A stretch of 64,000 nucleotides of DNA from Flavobacteriaceae bacterium PS02337 (GCA_029959285.1 JASCOE010000009.1:1-64000), one strand, 5' to 3'; shown: positions 52,210 to 61,141, numbered from the stretch's first letter. Program-made: numbers and translations. Notes: generated by a model not told the origin, from the sequence alone.

Positions 52210-52260
52210 TAGAGTTCAGTTTTTAACTATTTAAAATCTGAACTCTAAAATCTAAAATAA
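52210..52260. terminator. Hairpin between convergent patatin and hypothetical genes
   Basis: TTTTAGAGTTCAG pairs with CTGAACTCTAAAA around a loop, forming a stem of ~13 bp between two convergent genes. It can terminate in both directions. Confidence 0.6.
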
Positions 52261-52261
52261 T

Positions 52262-52786
52262 TTAATACCAAAGTTCAGCAACTTCACTTTTAATATAACT
52301 TAAAGCAGCATTACTTGGAGATTGTTTCTCTAGTAAATCATTTAAAATGACTTCGCGCAGTTTATCAGCATTATCCACTTTATCGCTCATTGCGGCTTTA
52401 CGAATCATTTGGATTGTTGCATTTTTTGCAGTTGTAATAATTGTCCAACATTCGTCATACATATAAATTTGTTGCGTTAAATTATGTTCAAATTCTTGCT
52501 CAATTTGATCGATTACGAAGTTTTCATAATCATGTTTATTTTGAGAAATAGGAGAAATTCTAATTAATAATTTTGTCAAATTGATACGTTCCAAAAATAA
52601 AGTCATGCGTTCGTAAGCTTGCAAACGAACCGGAAGCGATTCTTTGTGCGCTTGTTTATTTAATAAAAAAGCACGTTTTCTGTCGTTGTTTTTAATGTGT
52701 AATTCGAAAAAACGATACGCTACAATTCCTGTAACTATTGCTGGCAAAGTATAACTTGCAAGTTCTATAATTTTGTTGAAATCCAT
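52262..52786 (-). CDS. Hypothetical membrane-anchored protein
   Basis: A 174-aa protein with an N-terminal membrane helix (LASYTLPAIVTGIVAYRFF) and a long helical cytoplasmic part containing YERMTLFLERINLTKLLIRI and YMYDECWTIITTAKN. It is typical of uncharacterised Bacteroidota proteins. The start at 52786 (MDFNKIIELASY) is preferred; an earlier ATG at 52855 would add 23 residues that do not look like coding sequence. Divergent from the TauE/SafE gene. Confidence 0.75.
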   Translation of the reverse strand: MDFNKIIELASYTLPAIVTGIVAYRFFELHIKNNDRKRAFLLNKQAHKESLPVRLQAYERMTLFLERINLTKLLIRISPISQNKHDYENFVIDQIEQEFEHNLTQQIYMYDECWTIITTAKNATIQMIRKAAMSDKVDNADKLREVILNDLLEKQSPSNAALSYIKSEVAELWY

Positions 52787-52909
52787 TTGAATAATTTTTA
52801 AGCAAAAATATACTTTTTGATGAGAAATCCACTTTAAATTTATGCTAATAAACAAAATGGAAGCTGTACTTTTGCAACTTGTTTTTTACGTATTTGAAAT
52901 ATCTTTTTA

Positions 52910-53677
52910 ATGGATTCATACATAATATTTTTTCTTTGTCTAGCTGCTTTTGCTGCGGGATTTATTGATGCCATAGTTGGCGGCGGCGGATTAATTCAGA
53001 CGCCAATGGGATTAATTTTATTACCCAATCTTCCCGTTTCTACAGTTATTGGAACTCTAAAAATTCCAGCTTTTAGCGGAACAGCTTTTGCGGCTTTTCA
53101 ATATTTAAAGAAAGTTGTTATTCAGTGGAAACTATTAATTATAATGATGTGTTTGGCAGTTCCGTCAGCATTTTTGGGTTCGACAATTTTAACGCTTGTA
53201 AGCAACGATTTTATGAAGCCGCTTTTGTTAGTTGTTTTGTCGTTATTGTTTATTTACACTTACGCCAAGAAAAACTTCGGACAACATGTTGCAAAAGATC
53301 ATTCGGCAACAACACAAATAATTTATGCCGTCGTTATTAGCATTATTGTTGGTTTTTACGATGGATTTATCGGTCCAGGAACTGGAAGTTTTTTTGTTGT
53401 AGCATTTATAGCACTTTTAGGTTTCGATTTTCTTCACGCTTCTGCGAATGCTAAAATGGTAAACTTGGCGACAAATTTCGGTTCGATTTGTTTGTTTATG
53501 ATAAAAGGAAAAATCATTTGGACAATTGCAATTCCGATGGCCGTTAGTAATGGTTTAGGAGGTTGGCTTGGCGCTAAATTGGCAATTAATAAAGGAAATG
53601 GTTTTATTCGAATTTTCTTTTTGATTGTCGTTGTCGGAACTTTGATTCGTTTTGCTTATGATGTGTTTTTTAAGTAA
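52910..53677 (+). CDS. TauE/SafE (TSUP) family permease
   Basis: A 255-aa inner-membrane protein with about eight helices. The repeated motif GFIDAIVGGGGLIQTP (residues ~17-32) and GFYDGFIGPGTGSFF (~148-162) define the TSUP family, which exports sulfite, sulfoacetate or related anions. The substrate here is unknown. A terminator follows at 53724. Confidence 0.93.
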   Translation: MDSYIIFFLCLAAFAAGFIDAIVGGGGLIQTPMGLILLPNLPVSTVIGTLKIPAFSGTAFAAFQYLKKVVIQWKLLIIMMCLAVPSAFLGSTILTLVSNDFMKPLLLVVLSLLFIYTYAKKNFGQHVAKDHSATTQIIYAVVISIIVGFYDGFIGPGTGSFFVVAFIALLGFDFLHASANAKMVNLATNFGSICLFMIKGKIIWTIAIPMAVSNGLGGWLGAKLAINKGNGFIRIFFLIVVVGTLIRFAYDVFFK

Positions 53678-53723
53678 GGTTCTGAGTTGCTAAGATACTA
53701 AGGTGCTAAGTTTTTTTGAGTAA

Positions 53724-53758
53724 CCGTTGGTTAAAACCAACGGCAATTCATTTTTTTT
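53724..53758 (+). terminator. Terminator after the TSUP permease gene
   Basis: CCGTTGGT (53724-53731) pairs with ACCAACGG (53736-53743), followed a few bases later by eight Ts. It is preceded by a word-like repeat (CTAAG variants) at 53678-53715 which matches, inverted, the sequence at 54115-54155. Confidence 0.7.
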
Positions 53759-53809
53759 GAGCATAATAATAGGATTAATGAAATATTAAAAATTATAAAA
53801 GATTAAAAA

Positions 53810-53965
53810 ATGCATGAAATTATAGAAGAGCAGGAAGTTTTTTTTGAAGATATTCCAGAAGATTTAGCTAAAGAACTTCAAAAAAGTGAGGATGATATAA
53901 AAGCTGGAAGAGTTATTTCTTTTTCAGATTTTAAAGAAAATTTGAAAAAGAAATATAATATCTAA
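53810..53965 (+). CDS. 51-aa antitoxin-like peptide without toxin
   Basis: A short ORF of 51 codons with good reading frame, starting MHEIIEEQEVFFEDIPEDLA and ending KENLKKKYNI. The C-terminal AGRVISFSDFKENLKK resembles the tail of Phd/RelB-like antitoxins. No toxin gene follows; the next 230 bp are noncoding and hold a structured RNA element. It could be an orphan antitoxin, a remnant of a lost module, or an unrelated small protein. Confidence 0.55.
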   Translation: MHEIIEEQEVFFEDIPEDLAKELQKSEDDIKAGRVISFSDFKENLKKKYNI

Positions 53966-53995
53966 TTTGAATTTTTTCAAAAATATTTAAAGAAA

Positions 53996-54098
53996 GCCAA
54001 TTGTTTAAATCTAGCCCCGATTGAGGCGATATCCTCGCAGCGTAGCGAAGAGATAAAGCCGGAAGCGGGAAACCATGCCTGAAAAATGCCAATTGTTT
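53996..54098. repeat. 11-bp direct repeats around the structured RNA element
   Basis: GCCAATTGTTT occurs at 53996-54006 and again at 54088-54098, exactly bracketing the GC-richer RNA element. Perfect direct repeats of this length resemble target-site duplications, or a simple duplication. Confidence 0.6.
54012..54080 (+). ncRNA. Structured RNA element resembling Flavo-1
   Basis: A GC-rich ~70-nt stretch in an AT-rich gap. It contains AGCCCCGATTGAGGCGATAT, a central hairpin (TCGC at 54034-54037 with GCGA at 54045-54048) and the closing AGCGGGAAAC. From memory, this sequence layout (AGCCCCGAT...AGCGGGAAA) recurs in Flavobacterium intergenic regions and fits the Rfam Flavo-1 RNA. The function of that RNA is unknown. 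Family assignment is not verified. Confidence 0.5.
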
Positions 54099-54168
54099 GG
54101 CTTCAAAATTAAAAAACTTAGCATCTCAGAACCTCAGAATCTTAGTAGCTATTTAAAGTATTAATTCT

Positions 54169-54176
54169 TATTTTTG
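54169..54176 (+). promoter_or_regulatory. -7 promoter box for the UvrD/PcrA gene
   Basis: TATTTTTG fits TAnnTTTG and lies 20 bp before the start codon; AAAGGAG follows at 54180-54186 as a good ribosome-binding site. Confidence 0.5.
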
Positions 54177-54196
54177 CCTAAAAGGAGAAAATTACA

Positions 54197-56536
54197 ATGC
54201 AGAAATATATTGACCAGCTCAACGAAGCGCAGAGAGCGCCTGTTTTGAAAAAAGACGGGCCAATGATTATTATTGCTGGTGCAGGTTCGGGGAAAACTCG
54301 TGTTTTAACAATTAGAATTGCGTATTTGATGGCTCAAGGAGTTGATGCTTTCAATATTTTGTCGCTGACTTTTACCAATAAAGCTGCCCGCGAAATGAAA
54401 CACAGGATTTCGGATATTGTGGGGGCGAGTGAGGCAAAAAATCTTTGGATGGGGACTTTTCACTCGATTTTTGCGCGTATTCTTCGTGCAGAATCGGATC
54501 ATTTGGGTTATCCTTCCAATTTTACTATTTACGATTCTCAGGATTCGGCAAGATTGATTTCTTCGATTATTAAAGAAATGCAGCTGGATCGTGATATTTA
54601 TAAACCTAAACAGATTTTAGGACGTATATCTAGCTATAAAAATAGTTTGATTACGGTTAAAGCATATTTTAATAATCCTGAATTGGTTGAAGCCGATGCA
54701 ATGGCAAAAAGACCAAGATTGGGAGAAATATATCAGCAATATGTTGAGCGTTGTTTTAAGGCAGGCGCAATGGATTTTGATGATTTATTATTGAAAACCA
54801 ATGAATTATTAACTCGTTTTCCTGAAGTTTTAGCAAAGTATCAAAACCGTTTCCGTTATATTTTGGTTGATGAGTACCAAGATACAAATCACTCTCAATA
54901 TTTGATTGTTAGAGCTTTATCTGATAAATTTCAGAATATTTGCGTGGTTGGAGATGATGCGCAGAGTATTTATGCTTTCCGTGGTGCGAATATTAATAAT
55001 ATTCTGAATTTCCAGAAAGATTATGAAGGTGTAATTATGTTTCGTTTGGAGCAGAATTACCGTTCGACAAGAAATATTGTAGAAGCTGCAAATACGGTTA
55101 TGGAGCATAATAAAACCAAACTAGATAAAGTAGTTTGGACTGCAAACGAATTTGGACCAAAAATTAAAGTTCACAGAAGTTTGACTGATGCAGAAGAAGG
55201 TCGTTTTGTTGCGAGTACAATTTTTGAGCAGAAAATGCAGAATCAATTGCACAATGGAGCTTTTGCAATTTTATATCGTACCAACGCGCAATCGCGTGCA
55301 ATGGAAGATGCATTGAGAAAACGTGATATTCCGTATAGAATTTATGGTGGACTTTCGTTTTACCAACGTAAAGAAATTAAAGACGTTTTATGTTATTTGC
55401 GTTTGGTTTTGAATCCGAAAGATGAAGAAGCTTTGATTCGTGTGATTAATTATCCGGCACGTGGAATTGGTGATACAACTGTTGAAAAATTGACTATTGC
55501 CGCAAATCATTACAAACGTTCGATTTGGGAAGTAATGGTGAATATCGATAAAATTGATCTGAAACTTAACGCTGGAACTAAAAACAAATTGAAAGATTTT
55601 GTGACGATGATTCAGAGTTTTCAGGTTATTGATCAAAATCAGGATGCTTTTTATATTACCGATCACGTTGCTAAGAAAACCGGTTTGGTTCAGGAATTGA
55701 AGAAAGATGCAACTCCAGAAGGAATGGCAAAAATTCAGAATATTGAAGAACTTTTAAACGGTATTAAAGATTTTACAGAAGGACAAAGAGAAATTGACGG
55801 AGCAAGAGGCGCACTTTCTGAATTTATGGAAGATGTAGCTTTGGCAACAGATTTAGATAAAGATACTAACGATGAAGATCGTGTGGCGCTGATGACGATT
55901 CACTTAGCAAAAGGATTGGAGTTTCCGCATGTTTTTGTGGTAGGAATGGAAGAAGATTTGTTTCCAAGTGCGATGAGTATGAGTACTAGAAGTGAATTGG
56001 AAGAAGAGCGTCGTTTGTTTTATGTTGCTTTAACTCGTGCAGAACATCAAGCGTATTTGACTTATGCGCAATCTCGTTACCGTTGGGGAAAATTGACAGA
56101 TAGCGAACCTTCTCGTTTTATAGAAGAAATTGACGGTCAGTTTTTAGAATATCTAACTCCTGCTGAAACTAATTACCGTTATAAATCGCCAATTGATGGT
56201 GATATTTTTGGTGATGTAGATAAATCTAAACTGAGATTGGCAAAACCAGTTGGAGGAACTCCACCAAAACATATTACAGATAATAATCCGAAGCCGGATT
56301 TGAATATTAGAAAATTAAAACCAGTTGCAGGAACTAATCCAAATGCTGTAAGTGCTCCAAATTTATTTGATAGTAAATTGACAATTGGAAATATCGTTAT
56401 GCACGAACGTTTTGGAAAAGGAGAAGTGATTAATCTTGAAGGCGTTGGTCCAGATAAAAAGGCAGAAATTAAATTTGAAGTAGGTGGAATTAAAAAATTG
56501 CTTTTAAGATTTGCTAAACTAGATGTTGTCGGATAA
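54197..56536 (+). CDS. pcrA: UvrD/PcrA-type 3'-5' DNA helicase
   Basis: A 779-aa superfamily 1A helicase for repair and replication. Walker A (AGAGSGKTRVL), the LTFTNKAAREMKHRI segment, VDEYQDTN box and VALTRAEHQAYL near the C-terminal motif VI are all present, with the C-terminal extension typical of PcrA (a Tudor-like domain, GNIVMHERFGKGEVINLEG). Length is typical. An AAAGGAG sequence precedes the start. uvrD is an equally fitting name. Confidence 0.95.
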   Translation: MQKYIDQLNEAQRAPVLKKDGPMIIIAGAGSGKTRVLTIRIAYLMAQGVDAFNILSLTFTNKAAREMKHRISDIVGASEAKNLWMGTFHSIFARILRAESDHLGYPSNFTIYDSQDSARLISSIIKEMQLDRDIYKPKQILGRISSYKNSLITVKAYFNNPELVEADAMAKRPRLGEIYQQYVERCFKAGAMDFDDLLLKTNELLTRFPEVLAKYQNRFRYILVDEYQDTNHSQYLIVRALSDKFQNICVVGDDAQSIYAFRGANINNILNFQKDYEGVIMFRLEQNYRSTRNIVEAANTVMEHNKTKLDKVVWTANEFGPKIKVHRSLTDAEEGRFVASTIFEQKMQNQLHNGAFAILYRTNAQSRAMEDALRKRDIPYRIYGGLSFYQRKEIKDVLCYLRLVLNPKDEEALIRVINYPARGIGDTTVEKLTIAANHYKRSIWEVMVNIDKIDLKLNAGTKNKLKDFVTMIQSFQVIDQNQDAFYITDHVAKKTGLVQELKKDATPEGMAKIQNIEELLNGIKDFTEGQREIDGARGALSEFMEDVALATDLDKDTNDEDRVALMTIHLAKGLEFPHVFVVGMEEDLFPSAMSMSTRSELEEERRLFYVALTRAEHQAYLTYAQSRYRWGKLTDSEPSRFIEEIDGQFLEYLTPAETNYRYKSPIDGDIFGDVDKSKLRLAKPVGGTPPKHITDNNPKPDLNIRKLKPVAGTNPNAVSAPNLFDSKLTIGNIVMHERFGKGEVINLEGVGPDKKAEIKFEVGGIKKLLLRFAKLDVVG

Positions 56537-56632
56537 CAAGTTTTGAAAATCAGGCAATAAATATGAAACATGAAATTTTAAAAGTGTAATGTTTTTAACT
56601 CCAACCAAACCTAACTTTAAACAAAAAACAAA

Positions 56633-57253
56633 ATGGCTGAATTCATAAAAATATATCCAGATAAACCTAGTGAAGCTGCAATTGCAAAGGTTGTAAAAGT
56701 ACTTCAGAATGGTGGTTTGGTAATTTATCCAACAGATACTGTTTACGGTTTAGGTTGTGATATTACTAATTCGAGAGCTTTAGAAAAAATTGCAAAAATT
56801 AAAGGCGTTAAACTAGAAAAAGCAAATTTTTCATTTATCTGTCATGATTTGAGTAATTTATCAGATTATGTACGTCAGATTGATACTTCGACTTTTAAGA
56901 TTTTAAAGCGAGCTTTGCCAGGACCTTATACTTTTATTTTACCTGGAAATAATAATTTACCGAAAGAGTTTAAAAAGAAAACTACTGTTGGTATTCGTGT
57001 TCCTGATAATAATATTATTTTAGAAATTGTTCGTCAGCTAGGAAATCCAGTGGTTTCAACTTCTATTCGTGATGAAGATGATGTAATCGAGTATACTACA
57101 GATCCAGAATTGATTTTTGAGAAATGGCAGAATCTTGTAGACTTAGTTATTGATGGTGGTTATGGGGATAATGTTGGTTCGACGATTATAGATTTATCTG
57201 AACATGAACCAGTTATTATAAGAGAAGGAAAAGGCGATATTGATATTTTGTAA
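56633..57253 (+). CDS. L-threonylcarbamoyladenylate synthase (YrdC/Sua5 type)
   Basis: A 206-aa enzyme of the YrdC/TsaC fold that makes threonylcarbamoyl-AMP for the t6A modification of tRNA. The signature GGLVIYPTDTVYGLGCD and the VGIRVPDN and GSTIIDLSE segments match. It lacks the extra C-terminal Sua5 domain. It lies 96 bp after the helicase gene on the same strand and ends near a bidirectional terminator. Confidence 0.93.
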   Translation: MAEFIKIYPDKPSEAAIAKVVKVLQNGGLVIYPTDTVYGLGCDITNSRALEKIAKIKGVKLEKANFSFICHDLSNLSDYVRQIDTSTFKILKRALPGPYTFILPGNNNLPKEFKKKTTVGIRVPDNNIILEIVRQLGNPVVSTSIRDEDDVIEYTTDPELIFEKWQNLVDLVIDGGYGDNVGSTIIDLSEHEPVIIREGKGDIDIL

Positions 57254-57385
57254 AAAAATACTTTAATTGTGTAAAAATAAAAATTTTATGCCTAACTTTA
57301 TTAAAGTTAAAATTTAGTTAGTTAATAAAGCATATATGTTTCTTGATTTGTATTTAAATCGGTTTATTTAGAAATTAAGATACAT

Positions 57386-57416
57386 AAAAAAAGCAGGTCA
57401 ATCGACCTGCTTTTTT
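57386..57416. terminator. Bidirectional terminator between YrdC-type and OmpA genes
   Basis: GCAGGTC (57393-57399) pairs with GACCTGC (57404-57410), flanked by seven As on one side and six Ts on the other. It serves both convergent genes. Confidence 0.9.
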
Positions 57417-57440
57417 GTTTTATAAGACTTTTGTACAAGA

Positions 57441-58274
57441 TTATTTAGCTTGTTTTTTCATCTCTTTTTCAATCATATCATAGAATTGATCGATTTTTGG
57501 CATAACTACGATACGAGTTCTTCTGTTACGAGCTTTATTTTCAGCTGAATCATTAGCAACTAATGGTACGTAAGAACTTCTACCAGCAGCAATTAATTTA
57601 GCTGGGTTAACACCAAGATCGTTTGTTAATACACGAACGATAGAAGTAGAACGTTTTACACTTAAATCCCAGTTGTCTAAGATAACTCCGTTGCTTTTGT
57701 AAGGAACGTCATCTGTGTGTCCTTCAACCATACATTCGAAATCTGGTTTGTCGTTTACAACTTTTGCAACTTTAGCTAAAACAGATTTTGCTTTGTCACT
57801 TACGTCGTAGCTTCCGCTTTTGAATAATAATTTATCAGCGATAGAAATAAATACAACTCCTTTTTCAACATTGATTTCGATGTCTGGATCGTTGATTCCA
57901 ACAGCTCCTTTTAAACTTGTAACTAAAGCTAAAGTAACACTGTCTTTTTTAGTTAATGCATCTTGAAGTCTAGAGATTTTCAAATCTTTTTCTTTCAAAC
58001 TTTCAAGAGATTTTTCAAGGTTTTCAGCACCTTTAGTAGTTAAGATAGTTAAATCTTTAGAACTATTGATTAAGTCTTGATTATGTTGTTTATAACTGTC
58101 AGCTGTTGCAGCCAATCCAGCTTTTTCTTCTAAGCACGTGTTTAATTTTACAGTACAAGAGTTTAACAAATCTTGAGTCTCTTTGTTCTTAGCTTCTAAC
58201 TCAGCATATTTCTTTTTAGAAACACATGATGTTAGGGCCATTAATACTGATAGTGCGATAACTATTTTTCTCAT
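57441..58274 (-). CDS. OmpA-family lipoprotein
   Basis: A 277-aa outer-membrane lipoprotein with lipobox LTSC near residue 17, then a long coiled coil (~25-120) and a C-terminal OmpA domain (~125-270) with VEGHTDDVPY and NRRTRIVVMP, which binds peptidoglycan diaminopimelate. It probably tethers the outer membrane to the wall. The gene has its own terminator and lies downstream of the glycosyltransferase gene. Confidence 0.94.
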   Translation of the reverse strand: MRKIVIALSVLMALTSCVSKKKYAELEAKNKETQDLLNSCTVKLNTCLEEKAGLAATADSYKQHNQDLINSSKDLTILTTKGAENLEKSLESLKEKDLKISRLQDALTKKDSVTLALVTSLKGAVGINDPDIEINVEKGVVFISIADKLLFKSGSYDVSDKAKSVLAKVAKVVNDKPDFECMVEGHTDDVPYKSNGVILDNWDLSVKRSTSIVRVLTNDLGVNPAKLIAAGRSSYVPLVANDSAENKARNRRTRIVVMPKIDQFYDMIEKEMKKQAK

Positions 58275-58306
58275 AAATTTAATTTTAATTAGACTTGATT
58301 ACAAAT

Positions 58307-59326
58307 TTAGTTTTTAATATTTTGAATACTGTTAAAGATTTCTTTAAATACTCTCAAATTCCTTATATAATAAAGGAAAACGATGCTTTTTACCATATAG
58401 TATTGCTGTATTTGAAAATCTTTTCGTTTCCCGAGATATTTTAAAGATAAGCAATAAAATGAAAAATGTGCCTTTAAAATGGCAAAAGTATGTCCAAATT
58501 TTCCCTGTGTAAGAAAACGGATACCCGCAATTCCGTCTAAAACCATTCTGAAGAAAATCACAAAAAATAATCCTCTTTTTGGCAGATTTTTGACAAGCAT
58601 TAATAATGAATTTCTAAAATTCAGATATGTCTTTTTAGGATTTCCTTGCTGTAAAGTTGCGCCTCCAACATGATAAACTACAGATTGAGAATTGTACTTT
58701 ATAATATGACCTTCGTTTGAAGCTCTCCAGCATAAATCAATTTCTTCCTGATGAGCAAAGAAGCTTTCATCAAAACCTTTTAATTCATGATAAACATTTT
58801 TTCGGATGAAGAAACAAGCGCCTGAAGCCCAGAATAATTCAATGTTGTCATTGTATTGTCCGTTGTCTTTTTCTACTGTTTCAAATATTCTTCCTCTGCA
58901 AAATGGAAAGCCATATTTATCAATGAAACCACCTGCAGCACCAGCATATTCAAAATATTCTTTATTTTTAAAGTCAAGAATCTTTGGTTGAATTATGGCT
59001 GTTTGTTTTTCATTATCGAAAGTTTCAAGAATAGGTTTAAGCCAGTTTTCAGTAACTTCAATATCTGAATTTACTAATGCATAGATTTCTGCATCAATAT
59101 GTTGTAAAGCATCATTATAACCTTTTGCAAAGCCATGATTGCCGGAGTTTTTTACAATCTTTACGGTAGGGAATTTTTCTTTGACGAATTCAACAGAATT
59201 ATCTGTAGAATCATTATCTGCAACATAAATTGTTGCGCCTTCTGAAAATTGAATAACAGATGGTAAAAACTGCTCAAGCAATTTTACCCCGTTCCAATTC
59301 AAAATGACAACTGCTATTTTATCCAA
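58307..59326 (-). CDS. Family 2 glycosyltransferase
   Basis: A 339-aa glycosyltransferase of the GT2 family (GT-A fold). The N-terminal VVILNWNGVKLLEQFLPSVI, the nucleotide-sugar binding ADNDSTDNS and later FDESFFAHQEEIDLCWRA with the catalytic region are characteristic of rhamnosyl-transferase-like members. The substrate sugar is not evident. It is close to, and in the same direction as, the HsdR_N-like gene. Confidence 0.93.
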   Translation of the reverse strand: MDKIAVVILNWNGVKLLEQFLPSVIQFSEGATIYVADNDSTDNSVEFVKEKFPTVKIVKNSGNHGFAKGYNDALQHIDAEIYALVNSDIEVTENWLKPILETFDNEKQTAIIQPKILDFKNKEYFEYAGAAGGFIDKYGFPFCRGRIFETVEKDNGQYNDNIELFWASGACFFIRKNVYHELKGFDESFFAHQEEIDLCWRASNEGHIIKYNSQSVVYHVGGATLQQGNPKKTYLNFRNSLLMLVKNLPKRGLFFVIFFRMVLDGIAGIRFLTQGKFGHTFAILKAHFSFYCLSLKYLGKRKDFQIQQYYMVKSIVFLYYIRNLRVFKEIFNSIQNIKN

Positions 59327-59343
59327 AAGTATTATTATTTATT

Positions 59344-59796
59344 TTAGTGGTATTCTTTATAATCAGGCAGGTTTCTCAAAAACTCATATTTTTCGTTTTC
59401 AAAATCCATTTGACAATAAAAATGGTTTAGTCCGTTTGTGACATTCAAAAACCGTGCCTGCATTGTCATATTATAACGTGCTATTTGGTCAAAAGTTGCC
59501 TGAGATATTTTAACTTCTGGTGCTTTACATTCTACCAATATATGTATAGAACCATCTGAATTAAAAACGACAACATCGTATCTTTTTCTTAACCCATTGA
59601 CTTTTAAAACTTTCTCTACATTAATTAACGATTTTGGGTATTTTTTTTCGTAAATTAAATAATGAACAACATGCTGGCGAACCCATTCTTCTGGAGTAAG
59701 AATTATAAATTTTTTTCTGATTTCATCAAAAATAGACACTTTATTTTCGCTATTTTTGAATCGAAAACTATAGATTGGAAAATTTAATCGCTGCAT
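59344..59796 (-). CDS. Stand-alone HsdR N-terminal-like nuclease-fold protein
   Basis: A 150-aa protein that resembles only the N-terminal part of type I HsdR. The PD-(D/E)xK core reads RKRYDVVVFNSDGS then HILVECKAPEV. No helicase or methylase accompanies it, so it is not a restriction enzyme by itself. It is a conserved Bacteroidota gene beside holA. The start at 59796 (MQRLNFPIYSFRF) is preferred over one at 59829 because the extra 11 residues are unlike the family. Function unknown; a DNA-repair role is possible. Confidence 0.85.
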   Translation of the reverse strand: MQRLNFPIYSFRFKNSENKVSIFDEIRKKFIILTPEEWVRQHVVHYLIYEKKYPKSLINVEKVLKVNGLRKRYDVVVFNSDGSIHILVECKAPEVKISQATFDQIARYNMTMQARFLNVTNGLNHFYCQMDFENEKYEFLRNLPDYKEYH

Positions 59797-59816
59797 AAAG
59801 CAAAAATATAAAATAG

Positions 59817-59878
59817 TTTTTTGTTTCAAGTTTAAAGTTTCAAGTTTTGAAACGAGAAACTGAAACTTTAAACTAGAA
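59817..59878. repeat. GTTTCAAGTTT-type inverted spacer
   Basis: Between the divergent HsdR_N-like and holA genes, GTTTCAAGTTTAAAGTTTC and GAAACTGAAACTTTAAAC form an imperfect palindrome. The words match those in the long repeat at 25579-25795. Confidence 0.5.
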
Positions 59879-59889
59879 AGAAAATTTAG

Positions 59890-60894
59890 ATGGACGAAGT
59901 TGTAAAAATCGTTAATGATATAAAAGCCGGAAATATTAAGCCAATTTATTTTTTAATGGGTGAAGAACCTTATTATATAGATAAGTTGTCGGAGTATATT
60001 GAACAAAATGTTTTAGCAGAAGAAGAAAAGGGATTCAATCAGACTGTTTTATACGGAAGAGATGTTTCTGTAGAAGATATTGTTTCAACAGCCAAACGTT
60101 ATCCAATGATGGCTGATCGTCAGGTTGTTATTGTAAAAGAAGCGCAAGATTTGTCTAGAACAATTGACAAAATTGAATCATACGTCAATAACCCGATGGA
60201 AACTACGGTTTTAGTTTTTTGTTACAAATATAAAACGCTTGATAAACGTAAAAAAGTAACTAAATTATTGGCTCAAAACGGTATTGTTTACGAAAGCAAA
60301 AAATTATATGAAAATCAGGTTGGAGATTGGATTAAAAGGGTTTTAGCCGGAAAAAAATATACTATTGATCCAAAAGCAAATGCAATGTTAGTTGAGTTTT
60401 TGGGTACAGATTTGAGTAAAATTAATAATGAATTAGAGAAACTTCAAATTATTTTGCCGCAAGGAACCATGATTACGGCGGAACATATTGAAGAGAATAT
60501 TGGTTTTAGTAAAGATTATAATGTTTTTGAACTTCGAAAAGCAATTGGAGAACGTAATCAATTGAAAGCATATAAAATAGCAGAGAATTTTGCTCATAAT
60601 CCAAAAGAATATCCATTGGTGATGACAACAGGTTTGGTTTTTGGATTTTTTGTTCAGCTTTTAAAATACCACGGATTAAAAGACAAAAATCCTAAAAATG
60701 TAGCCGCTGCACTTGGTGTAAATCCTTATTTTTTAAAGGAATACGATTTGGCGGTGAAAAATTTCCCAATGCGAAAAGTAAGTCAGATCGTTGGAGCTTT
60801 GAGAGATATAGATGTGAAGAGTAAAGGAGTGGGTGCGAATGCTTTACCGCAATCAGATTTACTAAAAGAAATGCTGTATAAAATATTTAATTAA
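59890..60894 (+). CDS. holA: DNA polymerase III delta subunit
   Basis: A 334-aa clamp-loader subunit that opens the sliding clamp for replication. The AAA+-like N-terminal domain (PIYFLMGEEPYYIDKLSEYI), the central EEKGFNQTVLYGRDVS and the C-terminal FGFFVQLLKYHGLKDKNP are typical of HolA. Length is normal. It is divergent from the HsdR_N-like gene and followed by the small CAL67264-type gene. Confidence 0.94.
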   Translation: MDEVVKIVNDIKAGNIKPIYFLMGEEPYYIDKLSEYIEQNVLAEEEKGFNQTVLYGRDVSVEDIVSTAKRYPMMADRQVVIVKEAQDLSRTIDKIESYVNNPMETTVLVFCYKYKTLDKRKKVTKLLAQNGIVYESKKLYENQVGDWIKRVLAGKKYTIDPKANAMLVEFLGTDLSKINNELEKLQIILPQGTMITAEHIEENIGFSKDYNVFELRKAIGERNQLKAYKIAENFAHNPKEYPLVMTTGLVFGFFVQLLKYHGLKDKNPKNVAAALGVNPYFLKEYDLAVKNFPMRKVSQIVGALRDIDVKSKGVGANALPQSDLLKEMLYKIFN

Positions 60895-60958
60895 GCCATT
60901 AAAATTCACGATATTTGCGTTTCTAAAAATTTTACTACTTAAAAATAATTACACAATT

Positions 60959-61141
60959 ATGGGAATGAATAAAAATACCGTTTTAGGATGGGCTACTTTT
61001 ATAATGGTACTTATGGGATTGTTGCTTATAGGTCTTGGAATCTTTAGATATAGTGAAGTTTCTGGCTGGGGATTTGCCGCAGTTGGAGTTGGTTTTTTAG
61101 CTAATGCATGGGTTTTCAATGCATTGAAAGGTAGAGTTTAA
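60959..61141 (+). CDS. CAL67264-family small membrane protein
   Basis: A 60-aa protein with two membrane segments (VLGWATFIMVLMGLLLIGLG and GFAAVGVGFLANAWVFNAL). It matches a small conserved Bacteroidota family called CAL67264 in public annotations. No function known. It sits 65 bp upstream of ettA on the same strand. Confidence 0.8.
   Translation: MGMNKNTVLGWATFIMVLMGLLLIGLGIFRYSEVSGWGFAAVGVGFLANAWVFNALKGRV

Noticed and set aside
59344-59796. Remnant of a second type I restriction locus
   Set aside because: The frame is intact, short by design, and stands beside housekeeping genes without hsdM or hsdS remains.
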